From positions 25,295-89,294 of the forward strand of contig MDLB01000108.1 in the NCBI GenBank assembly GCA_001730085.1: a DNA stretch of 64,000 nt. Direction: 5' to 3'. Of the stretch, positions 31,760 through 40,195 are shown in pieces. Position 1 is the first letter of the stretch. The number at the start of each line of letters is the position of its first letter. The notes under the pieces are model-generated. The model saw only the letters and a list, made by a program, of their open reading frames with translations, was not told the origin of the DNA and did not search any database. Both the position numbers and the translations under genes were made by a program. The stretch is from PVC group bacterium (ex Bugula neritina AB1). GTDB taxonomy: Bacteria > GCA-001730085.

Positions 31760-32296
31760 ATGTCTCGAATTGGAAAATTACCTATACCTATTCCCGCTTC
31801 TGTAAAGGTTAGTATTGGAGAGAAAGAAATTTCTGTTGAAGGAGCAAAAGGCAAATTAGTTTCTCCTTCTTTCGAAGGGATCTCTTGTCTTGAAAAAGAA
31901 GGTCAAATTGTTTTAACATGCGAAGAGACTTCAAAAGTTTTTCGTGCGAGACATGGTTTGGCTAGAGCTTTGATTGCCAATATGATTAAAGGTGTCTCGG
32001 AAGGTTTTACAAAAAAACTCGAGATCATAGGGGTAGGTTATCGTGTACAATTAAGTGGAAATGTTTTAAATTTTACGATTGGTAAATCGCACCCTGTTTT
32101 ATTTACTGTTCCCAAAGAACTTTCTGTGACAGTTAGTGACCCTACACATTTTGAAATTTCTGGAGCTGATAAACAGTTGGTTGGACAAGTTGCTGCAGAT
32201 ATCCGTTCTCTTGCTACTCCTGAGCCATACAAAGGAAAAGGGATACGCTATGAAGGTGAATATGTGCGTAGAAAAGCTGGAAAGTCTGTAGGATAA
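31760..32296 (+). CDS. rplF: Ribosomal protein uL6
   Basis: L6 (178 aa) lies near the sarcin-ricin loop. MSRIGKLPIPIPASVKV at the start and the end PEPYKGKGIRYEGEYVRRKA are diagnostic; two repeated domains of normal length. Follows rpsH by 13 bp. Confidence 0.97.
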   Translation: MSRIGKLPIPIPASVKVSIGEKEISVEGAKGKLVSPSFEGISCLEKEGQIVLTCEETSKVFRARHGLARALIANMIKGVSEGFTKKLEIIGVGYRVQLSGNVLNFTIGKSHPVLFTVPKELSVTVSDPTHFEISGADKQLVGQVAADIRSLATPEPYKGKGIRYEGEYVRRKAGKSVG

Positions 32297-32325
32297 TAAT
32301 TTTAAGATAATGAGGTATATTATTT

Positions 32326-32700
32326 ATGAGTGGATTTAAATCTTCGGAAAAAAGACGTCAGTCGCGTCTGAGTAGAAAAGTGCGTTTGAGAAAAAAAATC
32401 AAGGGGACGGAGGAGCGGCCTCGTTTAGCCATTTTTCGTTCTTCAAAACATATTTATGCTCAGTTGATAGATGATACTTCTCACTCTGTTATATGTGCAT
32501 CTTCCACTTGTGCTAAAGATTTTGAATCCGAAGGTTCTACAGGCAATGTTTTATCAGCGAAAAAAGTGGGCGAAACATTGGGAGAACGCGCGAAAGCTAA
32601 AGGCTTTCATAAAGTTGTTTTTGATAAAGGTGGTTTTCGTTATCATGGTAGAGTGAAAGCTTTGGCTGATGCTGCTCGTGAAGCTGGTTTAGAATTTTAA
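32326..32700 (+). CDS. rplR: Ribosomal protein uL18
   Basis: L18 (124 aa) binds 5S rRNA together with L5. The motif RPRLAIFRSSKHIYAQLIDD and the end FDKGGFRYHGRVKALADAAR are typical. Twelve bases later comes rpsE with GGAG in between. Confidence 0.96.
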   Translation: MSGFKSSEKRRQSRLSRKVRLRKKIKGTEERPRLAIFRSSKHIYAQLIDDTSHSVICASSTCAKDFESEGSTGNVLSAKKVGETLGERAKAKGFHKVVFDKGGFRYHGRVKALADAAREAGLEF

Positions 32701-32712
32701 AGGAGAGTTTTT

Positions 32713-33219
32713 GTGAGACCGAATAAGCATAGTTCCTCTGACGAGGTTCAATTAGAGGAAAGAGTTGTTCAAGTTAATCGTGTTGTCAAAGTTGTGACAG
32801 GTGGAAGGCGTTTTAGTTTAAATGCTTTTTCTGTTGTTGGAGATGGCAAAGGTTCAGTTGGTTTTGGAGCTGGAAAGGGAAGTGAAGTTCCTGATGCTAT
32901 TCGGAAGTCTATTAAGAATGCTAAAAAGCGTATGACTAAAATATTTTTTCAAGGAAATACTATTCCTTATGTTGTTGAGGCTGAGTTTTGTTCAGCACGT
33001 GTTATTTTGAAACCTGCGAAAGAAGGTACAGGTATTATTGCTGGTGCAGCGGTTCGTGCTGTGATGGAAGCTGTTGGTATTCATGATGTTGTAACAAAGT
33101 CCTTAGGTTCTTCTAATAAGGCAAACATTGTGAAGGCAACTTTGAAAGCTTTAAAAAGTTTGCTTGATGCCAAGGAAGTAGAAAGATTAAGAGGAGTTAA
33201 GATTTATGCAACTTCATGA
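32713..33219 (+). CDS. rpsE: Ribosomal protein uS5
   Basis: S5 (168 aa) takes part in decoding accuracy and mRNA unwinding. The double-stranded RNA-binding domain starts [20 protein letters not shown] and the second domain has [22 protein letters not shown] start after AGGAG. Its TGA lies 14 bp inside rplO. rpmD, which usually follows rpsE, is missing here. Confidence 0.96.
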   Translation: MRPNKHSSSDEVQLEERVVQVNRVVKVVTGGRRFSLNAFSVVGDGKGSVGFGAGKGSEVPDAIRKSIKNAKKRMTKIFFQGNTIPYVVEAEFCSARVILKPAKEGTGIIAGAAVRAVMEAVGIHDVVTKSLGSSNKANIVKATLKALKSLLDAKEVERLRGVKIYATS

Positions 33220-33646
33220 TTTGTCTCCAGCGAAAAACTCGCGTTTTTCTAGAAAACGTGTTGGAAGAGGCGATGGTTCTGGGCTTGGTAAAACAAGTGG
33301 TAGAGGCGAAAAAGGTCAGAATGCTCGTTCTGGTGGGGGAGTAAGACTTGGATTTGAAGGTGGACAGATGCCTTTGATTCGACGAGTTCCTAAGCGTGGG
33401 TTTGTTAATATTTTTGCTAAAGAGTATGTATTAGTTCATATCCGTGATTTGTCTTGTTTTGAGGAAGGTTCTAAAGTTCGCCTGAAAGACCTCGAAGCAA
33501 AGGGGCTTATTCCTTCTTTGAAGAAGCCTGTCAAATTGCTAGCGGATGGAGATCTTGCTGTTTCTTTGGATATTAAAGTTAATGCTTTTTCTGTTGCGGC
33601 CAAGGCAAAGATTGAAAAGGCAGGGGGAAAGTTGGGGTTAATTTAA
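33206..33646 (+). CDS. rplO: Ribosomal protein uL15
   Basis: L15 (146 aa) is a late assembly protein of the 50S. The glycine-rich GRGDGSGLGKTSGRGEKGQ and GFEGGQMPLIRRVPKRGF identify it. It begins inside the 3' end of rpsE (14-bp overlap) rather than after an rpmD gene, and ends two bases before secY. Confidence 0.96.
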   Translation: MQLHDLSPAKNSRFSRKRVGRGDGSGLGKTSGRGEKGQNARSGGGVRLGFEGGQMPLIRRVPKRGFVNIFAKEYVLVHIRDLSCFEEGSKVRLKDLEAKGLIPSLKKPVKLLADGDLAVSLDIKVNAFSVAAKAKIEKAGGKLGLI

Positions 33647-33648
33647 TT

Positions 33649-34995
33649 ATGATACTTCGCGTGATTCAGGATATTTTTAAAATCAAAGAATTAAAGAATA
33701 AAATCTTTTTCACTTTGGCTCTTATATTCGTCTATAGGATAGGTGCTTTTGTTCCTACGCCTGGTGTAGATGGTCATGAGTTGAGTCGCTTTTTTGCGAC
33801 TGTTTCAGGTGGAGGGAATAGTCTATTTGGTATTATGAATATGTTTTCTGGTGGAGCTATGCAAAAATGTACTATTTTTGCACTAGGGATCATGCCTTAT
33901 ATTAGTGCCTCTATTATTATTCAGCTTCTCTCGGTCGTTGTTCCCTATCTGGAACGCCTTTCTAAAGAAGGTGAGCTAGGTCGTCAGAAAATGGGTCAGT
34001 ACACGCGATACGGTACGATTCTTTTGGGAGCGATGCAGTCTTTTTTTATTGCAATGTGGCTTGAAAATGGAGCAAACTTTCAAGACTTTGCAGTTGTTCC
34101 GCATCCTGGCTTTTTGTTTAAAATAAACGTTGTTCTTACATTGACAGCTGGGACTGCTTTTATTATGTGGTTAGGTGAGAAAATTTCTGAAAAAGGTATA
34201 GGGAATGGTATTTCTCTCATCATTGCTGCGGGGATCCTTTCGAGGGCACCATTTGCCTTTATGCAGATGTTCACCTTGCTTTCGCCTTTTTCTCCAGAAA
34301 GACGTCAGATTCAACCAATGGTTGGTTTGCTTATGTTGGTTGTTTTTCTTTTCATTGTTGTTGGGGTTGTTTTGATGACTCAAGGGCAGAGAAAAATTCC
34401 TGTTCAATATGCTAGGCGTGTTGTTGGAAGAAAAATGTATGGTGGTCAAAACACTTATTTGCCATTAAAAATTAACCAGGCAGGTGTGATTCCGATAATA
34501 TTTGCTTCTTCTGTTTTAATGTTCCCTTCAACTATGGCTGGACTTTTGCCCGACTCTTTTTTTCAAAAAGTCGCAAATAGCTTGCAATATGGAGAACCTT
34601 TGTATATCCTTATAGAGGTTTTCTTTATTATCTTTTTTACCTTTTTTTATACAGCGATAACTTTTAATCCTATTGAAATTTCCGAGATGATGAAGCGTAA
34701 TGGGGGTTTTATTCCTGGTATTAGACCTGGTAAGCCGACAGCTACGTATTTGGATAGCTTAATGATAAAGGTTACGACTGCTGGTGCTGTTTTCTTAGCT
34801 TTAATTGCTGTTATGCCTGGTATTGTATATGGATATGCGAAAATTCCTTTTGATGTGGCTAGTTTTTTTGGAGGGACAGGCCTCTTGATCATTGTGGGTG
34901 TTGTTTTAGACACAATGAAACAAATAGAGGGTAAACTTTTGATGCACAACTATGAAGGCTTTATGTCTAAAGGAAAGATAAAAGGTCGCAGTTAA
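33649..34995 (+). CDS. secY: Protein translocase channel SecY
   Basis: SecY (448 aa) is the ten-helix channel of the Sec translocon in the inner membrane. The plug and TM2 region SLFGIMNMFSGGAMQKCTIF, the family signature GIMPYISASIIIQLL, and the cytoplasmic loop region GQRKIPVQYARRVVGRK are visible. It is two bases after rplO and three before adk. Pairs with the SecE at 9793-9972. Confidence 0.97.
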   Translation: MILRVIQDIFKIKELKNKIFFTLALIFVYRIGAFVPTPGVDGHELSRFFATVSGGGNSLFGIMNMFSGGAMQKCTIFALGIMPYISASIIIQLLSVVVPYLERLSKEGELGRQKMGQYTRYGTILLGAMQSFFIAMWLENGANFQDFAVVPHPGFLFKINVVLTLTAGTAFIMWLGEKISEKGIGNGISLIIAAGILSRAPFAFMQMFTLLSPFSPERRQIQPMVGLLMLVVFLFIVVGVVLMTQGQRKIPVQYARRVVGRKMYGGQNTYLPLKINQAGVIPIIFASSVLMFPSTMAGLLPDSFFQKVANSLQYGEPLYILIEVFFIIFFTFFYTAITFNPIEISEMMKRNGGFIPGIRPGKPTATYLDSLMIKVTTAGAVFLALIAVMPGIVYGYAKIPFDVASFFGGTGLLIIVGVVLDTMKQIEGKLLMHNYEGFMSKGKIKGRS

Positions 34996-34998
34996 TTT

Positions 34999-35658
34999 AT
35001 GAAGATTGTTTTTATAGGCCCTCCTGGAGTGGGGAAAGGTTCTCAAGCTAAAAGACTTTCCGCTGATACTTTAAGACCTCATATTTCAATGGGAGATATG
35101 CTTAGGCTCCAAAAAATGAAAAAGATCCAAGGAGGAAAATCCTTGGGATCTTTCATAGACTGTGGAGATCTTGTTCCTTGTGAGGTAGTGATTAAATTCC
35201 TCAAAGATAGGATTTTTAAAGAAGACTGTCGTAATGGGTATTACTTGGATGGTTTTCCTAGAACGTTAAAGCAGGCTAATGTTTTGGACTCTATTTTGGC
35301 TGAACAAGGTGATTTTTTAGACTTTGCTGTTGAGTTTTATATCCCAGGTACAGGGAATGATTTGTTTGAGCGGATTATGTCTAGGCTTTCTTGCTCTCAA
35401 TGTTCGGAAACTTATAGTATGAAAAATCGCCCACCCTTAAGAGAGGGTTTTTGCGATCTTTGTGATGCTCCTTTGTTACGTAGAGAAGATGATACGTTGT
35501 CTTCTTTTAGAAAAAGAATGGATATTTTTAAAAAATGGGCGACACCTTTACTCGATTACTATAAAGAGAAGGGGATTTTGCTTAGGTTTAATGCATTAAA
35601 CTCTATAGATGAGACATATGCAGACCTTTTGAAAGGGTTAGGGGTACAGAAAGAATAA
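34999..35658 (+). CDS. adk: Adenylate kinase
   Basis: Adk interconverts AMP, ADP and ATP. The P-loop is GPPGVGKGSQ, and the AMP-binding motif reads ISMGDMLR with Met where Thr is usual. The LID (residues ~128-165) is the zinc-finger type with CSQC and CDLC pairs. Length (219 aa) is normal. Position between secY and map is common outside enterics. Its TAA overlaps the map ATG. Confidence 0.95.
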   Translation: MKIVFIGPPGVGKGSQAKRLSADTLRPHISMGDMLRLQKMKKIQGGKSLGSFIDCGDLVPCEVVIKFLKDRIFKEDCRNGYYLDGFPRTLKQANVLDSILAEQGDFLDFAVEFYIPGTGNDLFERIMSRLSCSQCSETYSMKNRPPLREGFCDLCDAPLLRREDDTLSSFRKRMDIFKKWATPLLDYYKEKGILLRFNALNSIDETYADLLKGLGVQKE

Positions 35659-36407
35659 TGGCTTTAAATATTTATACAGACCAAGAAATAGAAAAAATAA
35701 GAAAGTCTTGTAAAATAACAGCTACTGCTTTAAATTTAGTAGAAGAAACTATAAGACCTGGTATGACTACACTTGATGTTGATAATATTGTAGAGACCTA
35801 TATCCGTGATCATGGTGCTAAACCTGCTTTTAAGGGCTACCATGGATTCCCTGGAACGGTTTGTGCTTCTGTGAACGAAGAAATTGTTCATGGGATACCT
35901 TCTGATAGAGTTTTGAAAGAGGGAGATATTGTTGGTATTGATACAGGAGCTGTTTGGCAAGGATTTTATTCTGACTCTTGCAGAACATTTCCTGTGGGTG
36001 AAATCGCTAAAGAGGCACAGGATTTGCTTGCGGTGACGAAAGAGTCCTTAATGCTGGGTATTGAGCAATTTTATGAAGGCAATCATTTATACACTTTATC
36101 GAATACTGTTCAAAAATGTGTTGAAACATCTGGCTATTCAGTTGTTAAGGACTATGCAGGACACGGTATAGGTTATAATCTTCATGAAGAACCTGAGATA
36201 CCTAATTTTGGATACCCTGGGATGGGATTAAAATTTAAAAAAGGTATGGTTGTTGCGATTGAGCCTATGGTTAATCTTGGAAAATCAAAAACAAAGGTTT
36301 TAAAAGATGGCTGGACGGTAGTTACAGAAGATGGACAGCTTTCAGCTCATTTTGAGCATACGGTTGCTTTGACAAAAAAAGGTGCAGAGATTTTAACACA
36401 TGGCTAA
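35658..36407 (+). CDS. map: Methionine aminopeptidase type I
   Basis: Map (249 aa) removes the initiator Met from new proteins. Metal ligands are seen in [19 protein letters not shown] (two Asp), [12 protein letters not shown] (His), AIEPMV (Glu) and HFEHTVAL (Glu); the substrate-binding His is in [14 protein letters not shown]. No N-terminal extension. Starts on the adk stop (TAATGG) and overlaps infA by 8 bp. Confidence 0.96.
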   Translation: MALNIYTDQEIEKIRKSCKITATALNLVEETIRPGMTTLDVDNIVETYIRDHGAKPAFKGYHGFPGTVCASVNEEIVHGIPSDRVLKEGDIVGIDTGAVWQGFYSDSCRTFPVGEIAKEAQDLLAVTKESLMLGIEQFYEGNHLYTLSNTVQKCVETSGYSVVKDYAGHGIGYNLHEEPEIPNFGYPGMGLKFKKGMVVAIEPMVNLGKSKTKVLKDGWTVVTEDGQLSAHFEHTVALTKKGAEILTHG

Positions 36408-36618
36408 AATGGAAAATTTAGAAGTAGAAGGTGTGATTGTTGAGCTGTTGCCCAATGCTAGATTTCGTGTTGAACTAGAAAATAAGTATTGTGTTTTAGC
36501 GCATGTTTCTGGGAAAATGAGGATGAATTTTATCCGAATTTTGGTTGGAGATAGGGTCACTTTAGAGATATCTCCTTATGACTTAACAAAAGGACGTATT
36601 ATTTATCGTTATAAGTAG
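36400..36618 (+). CDS. infA: Translation initiation factor IF-1
   Basis: IF-1 (72 aa) is a single S1/OB-fold domain that occupies the ribosomal A site during initiation. It reads [20 protein letters not shown] and [19 protein letters not shown], both typical. It begins inside map (ATG 36400), so its translation may depend on map. An 84-bp gap follows before rpmJ. Confidence 0.95.
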   Translation: MAKMENLEVEGVIVELLPNARFRVELENKYCVLAHVSGKMRMNFIRILVGDRVTLEISPYDLTKGRIIYRYK

Positions 36619-36702
36619 TAAGGTTTTTTGGATTTATCAATACTTTTCTTTTGAAGAGACTTTGAAAATTCATCGATTTTTTAAGTTGGAAGGTAGGAAA
36701 AA

Positions 36703-36816
36703 ATGAAAGTAAGAGCTTCGGTAAAACCGATGTGTGAAAAATGTAAAATCATTAAGAGAAAGGGCGTTGTAAGGGTTATTTGTGATAATCCCAAACATAA
36801 ACAACGTCAGGGATAG
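36703..36816 (+). CDS. rpmJ: Ribosomal protein bL36
   Basis: A 37-aa protein, [20 protein letters not shown], with zinc ligands CxxC near residue 11, another Cys in [13 protein letters not shown] and the His nearby: the C+ form of L36. Position between infA and rpsM is the standard one. GGTAGG lies upstream of the ATG. Confidence 0.94.
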   Translation: MKVRASVKPMCEKCKIIKRKGVVRVICDNPKHKQRQG

Positions 36817-36827
36817 GAGGTCTAAAA

Positions 36828-37199
36828 GTGCCACGTATCGTAGGAGTCGATATTCCTAAAGAAAAACGTATAGAGATTTCTTTGACATATATCAAAGGTA
36901 TCGGTCGGGTTTTGTCTAAGAACATTCTTGATGAGGCAGATGTTGATACAAATATACGTGCCAAAGAGTTGAATGAAGATCAAATTAGTCGGATCGCATC
37001 AGTTATACAGAATGGATACAAGGTAGAAGGGGAACTTCGAAGAATGGTTTCTCAAGATATCCGTCGACTTATAGAAAATGGTAGTTATCGAGGTATGAGA
37101 CATAAAAGATCTTTACCTGTTCATGGTCAACGTACTCACACAAATGCGCGTACGAGAAAAGGACCAAAGAAGTCAGGCCAAGTAGGTCGTAAGAAGTGA
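36828..37199 (+). CDS. rpsM: Ribosomal protein uS13
   Basis: S13 (123 aa) bridges the 30S head with the 50S and contacts P-site tRNA. RIVGVDIPKEKRIEISLTY at the start and the C-terminal RGMRHKRSLPVHGQRTHTN are diagnostic. GTG start after GGAGG. Confidence 0.97.
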   Translation: MPRIVGVDIPKEKRIEISLTYIKGIGRVLSKNILDEADVDTNIRAKELNEDQISRIASVIQNGYKVEGELRRMVSQDIRRLIENGSYRGMRHKRSLPVHGQRTHTNARTRKGPKKSGQVGRKK

Positions 37200-37230
37200 T
37201 TTTAAGTAAGAAAGTAGGGAAATATATTTT

Positions 37231-37614
37231 ATGGCCACAGTAAAGAAAAAGAAAAAAGTTCTCAAAAATATTCCTTCTGGGATTGTTCATGTGAAGGCGA
37301 CTTTTAATAACACTGTCATTACGATCACAGATCAAGGTGGCAATACTGTATCTTGGGCCACAGCTGGGGGTTCGGGATTTAAAGGTGCACGCAAATCTAC
37401 GCCTTTTGCGGCACAGGTGGCTGCTGAAACTGCAGCTAAGAAAGCTATGGAACATGGCATGAAAGAGGTTGAAGTTCAAGTAAAAGGTCCTGGCTCTGGT
37501 CGGGAAGCTTCAATCCGAGCTGTCCAAGCTGCAGGATTAAATGTAACAGTGATTCGAGATGTTACGCCCATTCCTCACAACGGGTGTAGACCTTCTAAAA
37601 GGCGTCGGATCTGA
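37231..37614 (+). CDS. rpsK: Ribosomal protein uS11
   Basis: S11 (127 aa) lines the mRNA exit platform. [18 protein letters not shown] and [15 protein letters not shown] at the C-terminus are typical; the N-terminus is lysine-rich. Follows rpsM by 31 bp and precedes rpsD. Confidence 0.97.
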   Translation: MATVKKKKKVLKNIPSGIVHVKATFNNTVITITDQGGNTVSWATAGGSGFKGARKSTPFAAQVAAETAAKKAMEHGMKEVEVQVKGPGSGREASIRAVQAAGLNVTVIRDVTPIPHNGCRPSKRRRI

Positions 37615-37638
37615 TTTATTTTGGGAGACTAAAAAACT

Positions 37639-38268
37639 ATGGGTAGAGCAATTGGGCCTAAATGTAAACTTTGTCGTTCTTCGGGTGAAAAGCTTTTTCT
37701 AAAAGGAAGTCGCTGTCATTCGGATAAATGTGCTATGGAGAGAAGACCTTATTCTCCTGGTCAACATGGCCGTTCACGTGGTCGTAAGCTTTCAAACTAT
37801 GGAGTTCAGCTTAAGGCGAAACAGAAAGCTAAAAAAATATATTGCGTTTTAGAAAAGCAATTTAGAAAATACTTTGATAAAGCAGATAGACAGCGAGGAG
37901 TTACGGGTACCAATTTGCTATGTCTTTTGGAACGACGTATGGATATGGTTGTTTATAGAATGGGATGTGCATTATCACGCCCCCATGCTCGTCAACTTGT
38001 GAGACATAATTTTTTTACAGTTAATGGGAAGAAGGTCACTATTCCTTCATACCAACTTAAAGTTGGTGATGTTGTTGAAGTGAACACTAAAGAGGCGAGA
38101 CAAGCTCACGTACGTGCAAATCTTGAGTTGACCTCCTCATTTAAAGTTCCTGAATGGTTGTCTTTTGAAGAAGGTCAGTTGAAAGGTTCATTTGTCCGCT
38201 TCCCTGAACGGGATGAAATGGATCAGTCAATCGATGAGCAGCTGATCGTTGAGTTGTATTCGAAATAA
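37639..38268 (+). CDS. rpsD: Ribosomal protein uS4
   Basis: S4 (209 aa) nucleates 30S assembly and is a common repressor of the alpha operon. The N-terminus has a zinc-type set of cysteines: CKLC at residues 9-12, then C at 26 and C at 31. The S4 domain reads RMDMVVYRMGCALSRPHARQ and the following NFFTVNGKKV. GGGAG precedes the ATG. Confidence 0.96.
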   Translation: MGRAIGPKCKLCRSSGEKLFLKGSRCHSDKCAMERRPYSPGQHGRSRGRKLSNYGVQLKAKQKAKKIYCVLEKQFRKYFDKADRQRGVTGTNLLCLLERRMDMVVYRMGCALSRPHARQLVRHNFFTVNGKKVTIPSYQLKVGDVVEVNTKEARQAHVRANLELTSSFKVPEWLSFEEGQLKGSFVRFPERDEMDQSIDEQLIVELYSK

Positions 38269-38288
38269 ATAAAGGGAGTTCCTCTATT

Positions 38289-39278
38289 ATGGGTATTCGT
38301 TGGAAAGAGTTTGAAATTCCAAAAAACTTAATTGTTGATCGTGCGACTCTTACGCCTTCTTATGGAAAATTTATAGCTGAACCTTTGGAACGGGGTTTCG
38401 GGACCACATTTGGTAATTCTCTCCGTAGGATGTTGCTTTCTTCGATTGAAGGTGCGGCTGTTACTGCTATTCGCATAGAAGGTATCGAGCATCATTTTTC
38501 TTCTGTAGAAGGTGTTTTAGAAGATGTGCCTCAAATAATTTTAAATATTCGAGGATTGGTTCTAAAAATGGAGGATGCTTCTAAAAAAGTTATCACACTT
38601 GATGTTGATAAAGAAGGTCCTGTTACCGCTGGAGATATTAAAACGGGCGCTGGGATTGAAGTTATCAATCCTGACCATTACCTTTTCACTTTAAGTAGTT
38701 CTCGGAAGATTTACATTGAGTTGACAGTTTCTAGAGGAAGAGGATTTGTGACAGCTGAGGAAAATAGAGAAGAAGGTTTTCCTATTGGGGTTATACCAAT
38801 TGATGTTGTTTTTTCTCCCATTGAGAGAGTTCAATTTAATGTTCAAGATACACGTGTTGTTCAAGTCACAGATTATGATAAGTTGATTCTGGAAATTTTT
38901 ACCAATGGGAGTATTTCTCCTGTAGATGCTTTGAATCATGCTGCGGCTATTTGGAGAAAGTACTTGGGCGTTTTTCAAGAGGTTCCAGAAGAAGAGGAAT
39001 ATACTCAACAAGTTGCTAAGTTAGAGACAACTTCAGATCTTTCCTTAAAGTTAGAAAGAGATATTTCAGATTTAGAGCTTTCTGTAAGATCTGTTAATTG
39101 TTTGAAAGATGCGGGTATTGAAACTATTCAAGATTTGGTGGTTAAATCTGAAGCTGAAATGTTAAAATACCGTAACTTTGGAAAGAGATCTTTGACTGAA
39201 ATTTTAGAGGTTCTTGAAAATATGGGCCTTTCGCTAAACATGAAAGTTACTCAGTCAATGGAGTCAGAAGCCGAATAA
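38289..39278 (+). CDS. rpoA: RNA polymerase alpha subunit
   Basis: RpoA (329 aa) dimerises through its N-terminal domain (EPLERGFGTTFGNSLRRMLL) to start polymerase assembly; the C-terminal domain (LELSVRSVNCLKDAGIETIQ to GKRSLTEILEVLENMGL) binds UP elements and activators. The start MGIRWKEFEIPKN resembles alpha subunits of Omnitrophota/Verrucomicrobia-like groups more than those of Proteobacteria (memory-based, unchecked). Confidence 0.96.
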   Translation: MGIRWKEFEIPKNLIVDRATLTPSYGKFIAEPLERGFGTTFGNSLRRMLLSSIEGAAVTAIRIEGIEHHFSSVEGVLEDVPQIILNIRGLVLKMEDASKKVITLDVDKEGPVTAGDIKTGAGIEVINPDHYLFTLSSSRKIYIELTVSRGRGFVTAEENREEGFPIGVIPIDVVFSPIERVQFNVQDTRVVQVTDYDKLILEIFTNGSISPVDALNHAAAIWRKYLGVFQEVPEEEEYTQQVAKLETTSDLSLKLERDISDLELSVRSVNCLKDAGIETIQDLVVKSEAEMLKYRNFGKRSLTEILEVLENMGLSLNMKVTQSMESEAE

Positions 39279-39328
39279 AGGCTGGAGAAAAAAATAGAAT
39301 ATAGATTATTCGGAAGGTTTTGTTTATT

Positions 39329-39790
39329 ATGCGAGCACGTCGAAAATATAAAAAGTTGGGTCGGACATCTGCCCACCGTCTATCAATGTTATCGAACTTA
39401 GTGATGAGTTTGTATGAGCATGAGAGTCTTCAAACGACTATTGATCGGGCGAAGGAAGCATCTCGTTTGGCAGATAAACTTGTTACTCTTGGGAGAAAAG
39501 GGCAAGTTCATCATAGAAGATTAGCTGCGAAAGTTTTGTGGCGAAAAGAAATCGTTTCTAAGCTTTTTGATGATATCTCTAAAAGAAACTTAGAACGTCC
39601 TAGTGGTCATACTAGGATCATTCGACTACCTGCACGTCGAGGAGATGCGGCTTCTATGGTTATTTGGCAATTGGTAGACAGGCCTACTCCAAAAACAGAA
39701 GTTGTTGATGCTACTCCTAAAGAAGAGAGTGTTCAAAAGTCACCTGAAAAAGATACAGAAGTTGTTGAAGTATCTTCTTCAGATGAGTAA
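39329..39790 (+). CDS. rplQ: Ribosomal protein bL17
   Basis: L17 (153 aa) sits near the tunnel exit. MRARRKYKKLGRTSAHRLSM and RLAAKVLWRKEIVSKLF are typical. The last ~35 residues (EVVDATPKEESVQKSPEKDT...) are an acidic, low-complexity tail not present in the ~120-aa form. ATG 39329 is chosen over TTG 39320 because it begins at the conserved MRAR. It ends the alpha operon. Confidence 0.94.
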   Translation: MRARRKYKKLGRTSAHRLSMLSNLVMSLYEHESLQTTIDRAKEASRLADKLVTLGRKGQVHHRRLAAKVLWRKEIVSKLFDDISKRNLERPSGHTRIIRLPARRGDAASMVIWQLVDRPTPKTEVVDATPKEESVQKSPEKDTEVVEVSSSDE

Positions 39791-39802
39791 AGCTTTTTTG
39801 TC

Positions 39803-40177
39803 TTGAGTCAAGCTATTCTATTGGTGGCACATGGGAGTCGTTTATCGAGTTGGGCTGAATCCTTTAACTATATACACCGTGAGATTCTAGAACTTTCTTC
39901 TAAAGATAATGTTTTTTTGTGTTTTCTTCAGATGATGTCTCCTAGTTTACCTGAGGCTTTACAGAATTTATATCAAAAAGGGTTTCGCGATGTCTTGTTG
40001 TGGCCTCTTTTTTTAGGGGTTGGTATGCATGTCAAAAATGATATAGTAGAAGAACTTCAAAGCTTTTTAGAAGATCATCCTGATTTGAACTATAAGATAT
40101 TGCCTTCTTTGGCTGAGGATAAAGAGTGTTTGGACCTCTTAGTTAAAAGGGGTTTATTTTTTTTGCAAGATCATTAG
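39803..40177 (+). CDS. cbiX: CbiX-type sirohydrochlorin chelatase
   Basis: A 124-aa single-domain CbiX homologue of the class II chelatase family, which inserts Co or Fe into sirohydrochlorin. AILLVAHGSRLSSW has the N-terminal metal-binding His, and GVGMHVKNDIVEEL the second catalytic His around residue 76. The short length matches the single-domain, dimeric form. TTG start is weak and there is no strong ribosome site, so the exact start is unsure. No other tetrapyrrole gene is in the window, so the substrate is inferred from the family only. Confidence 0.75.
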   Translation: MSQAILLVAHGSRLSSWAESFNYIHREILELSSKDNVFLCFLQMMSPSLPEALQNLYQKGFRDVLLWPLFLGVGMHVKNDIVEELQSFLEDHPDLNYKILPSLAEDKECLDLLVKRGLFFLQDH

Positions 40178-40195
40178 TTTGTTGGAGATCTTTAA

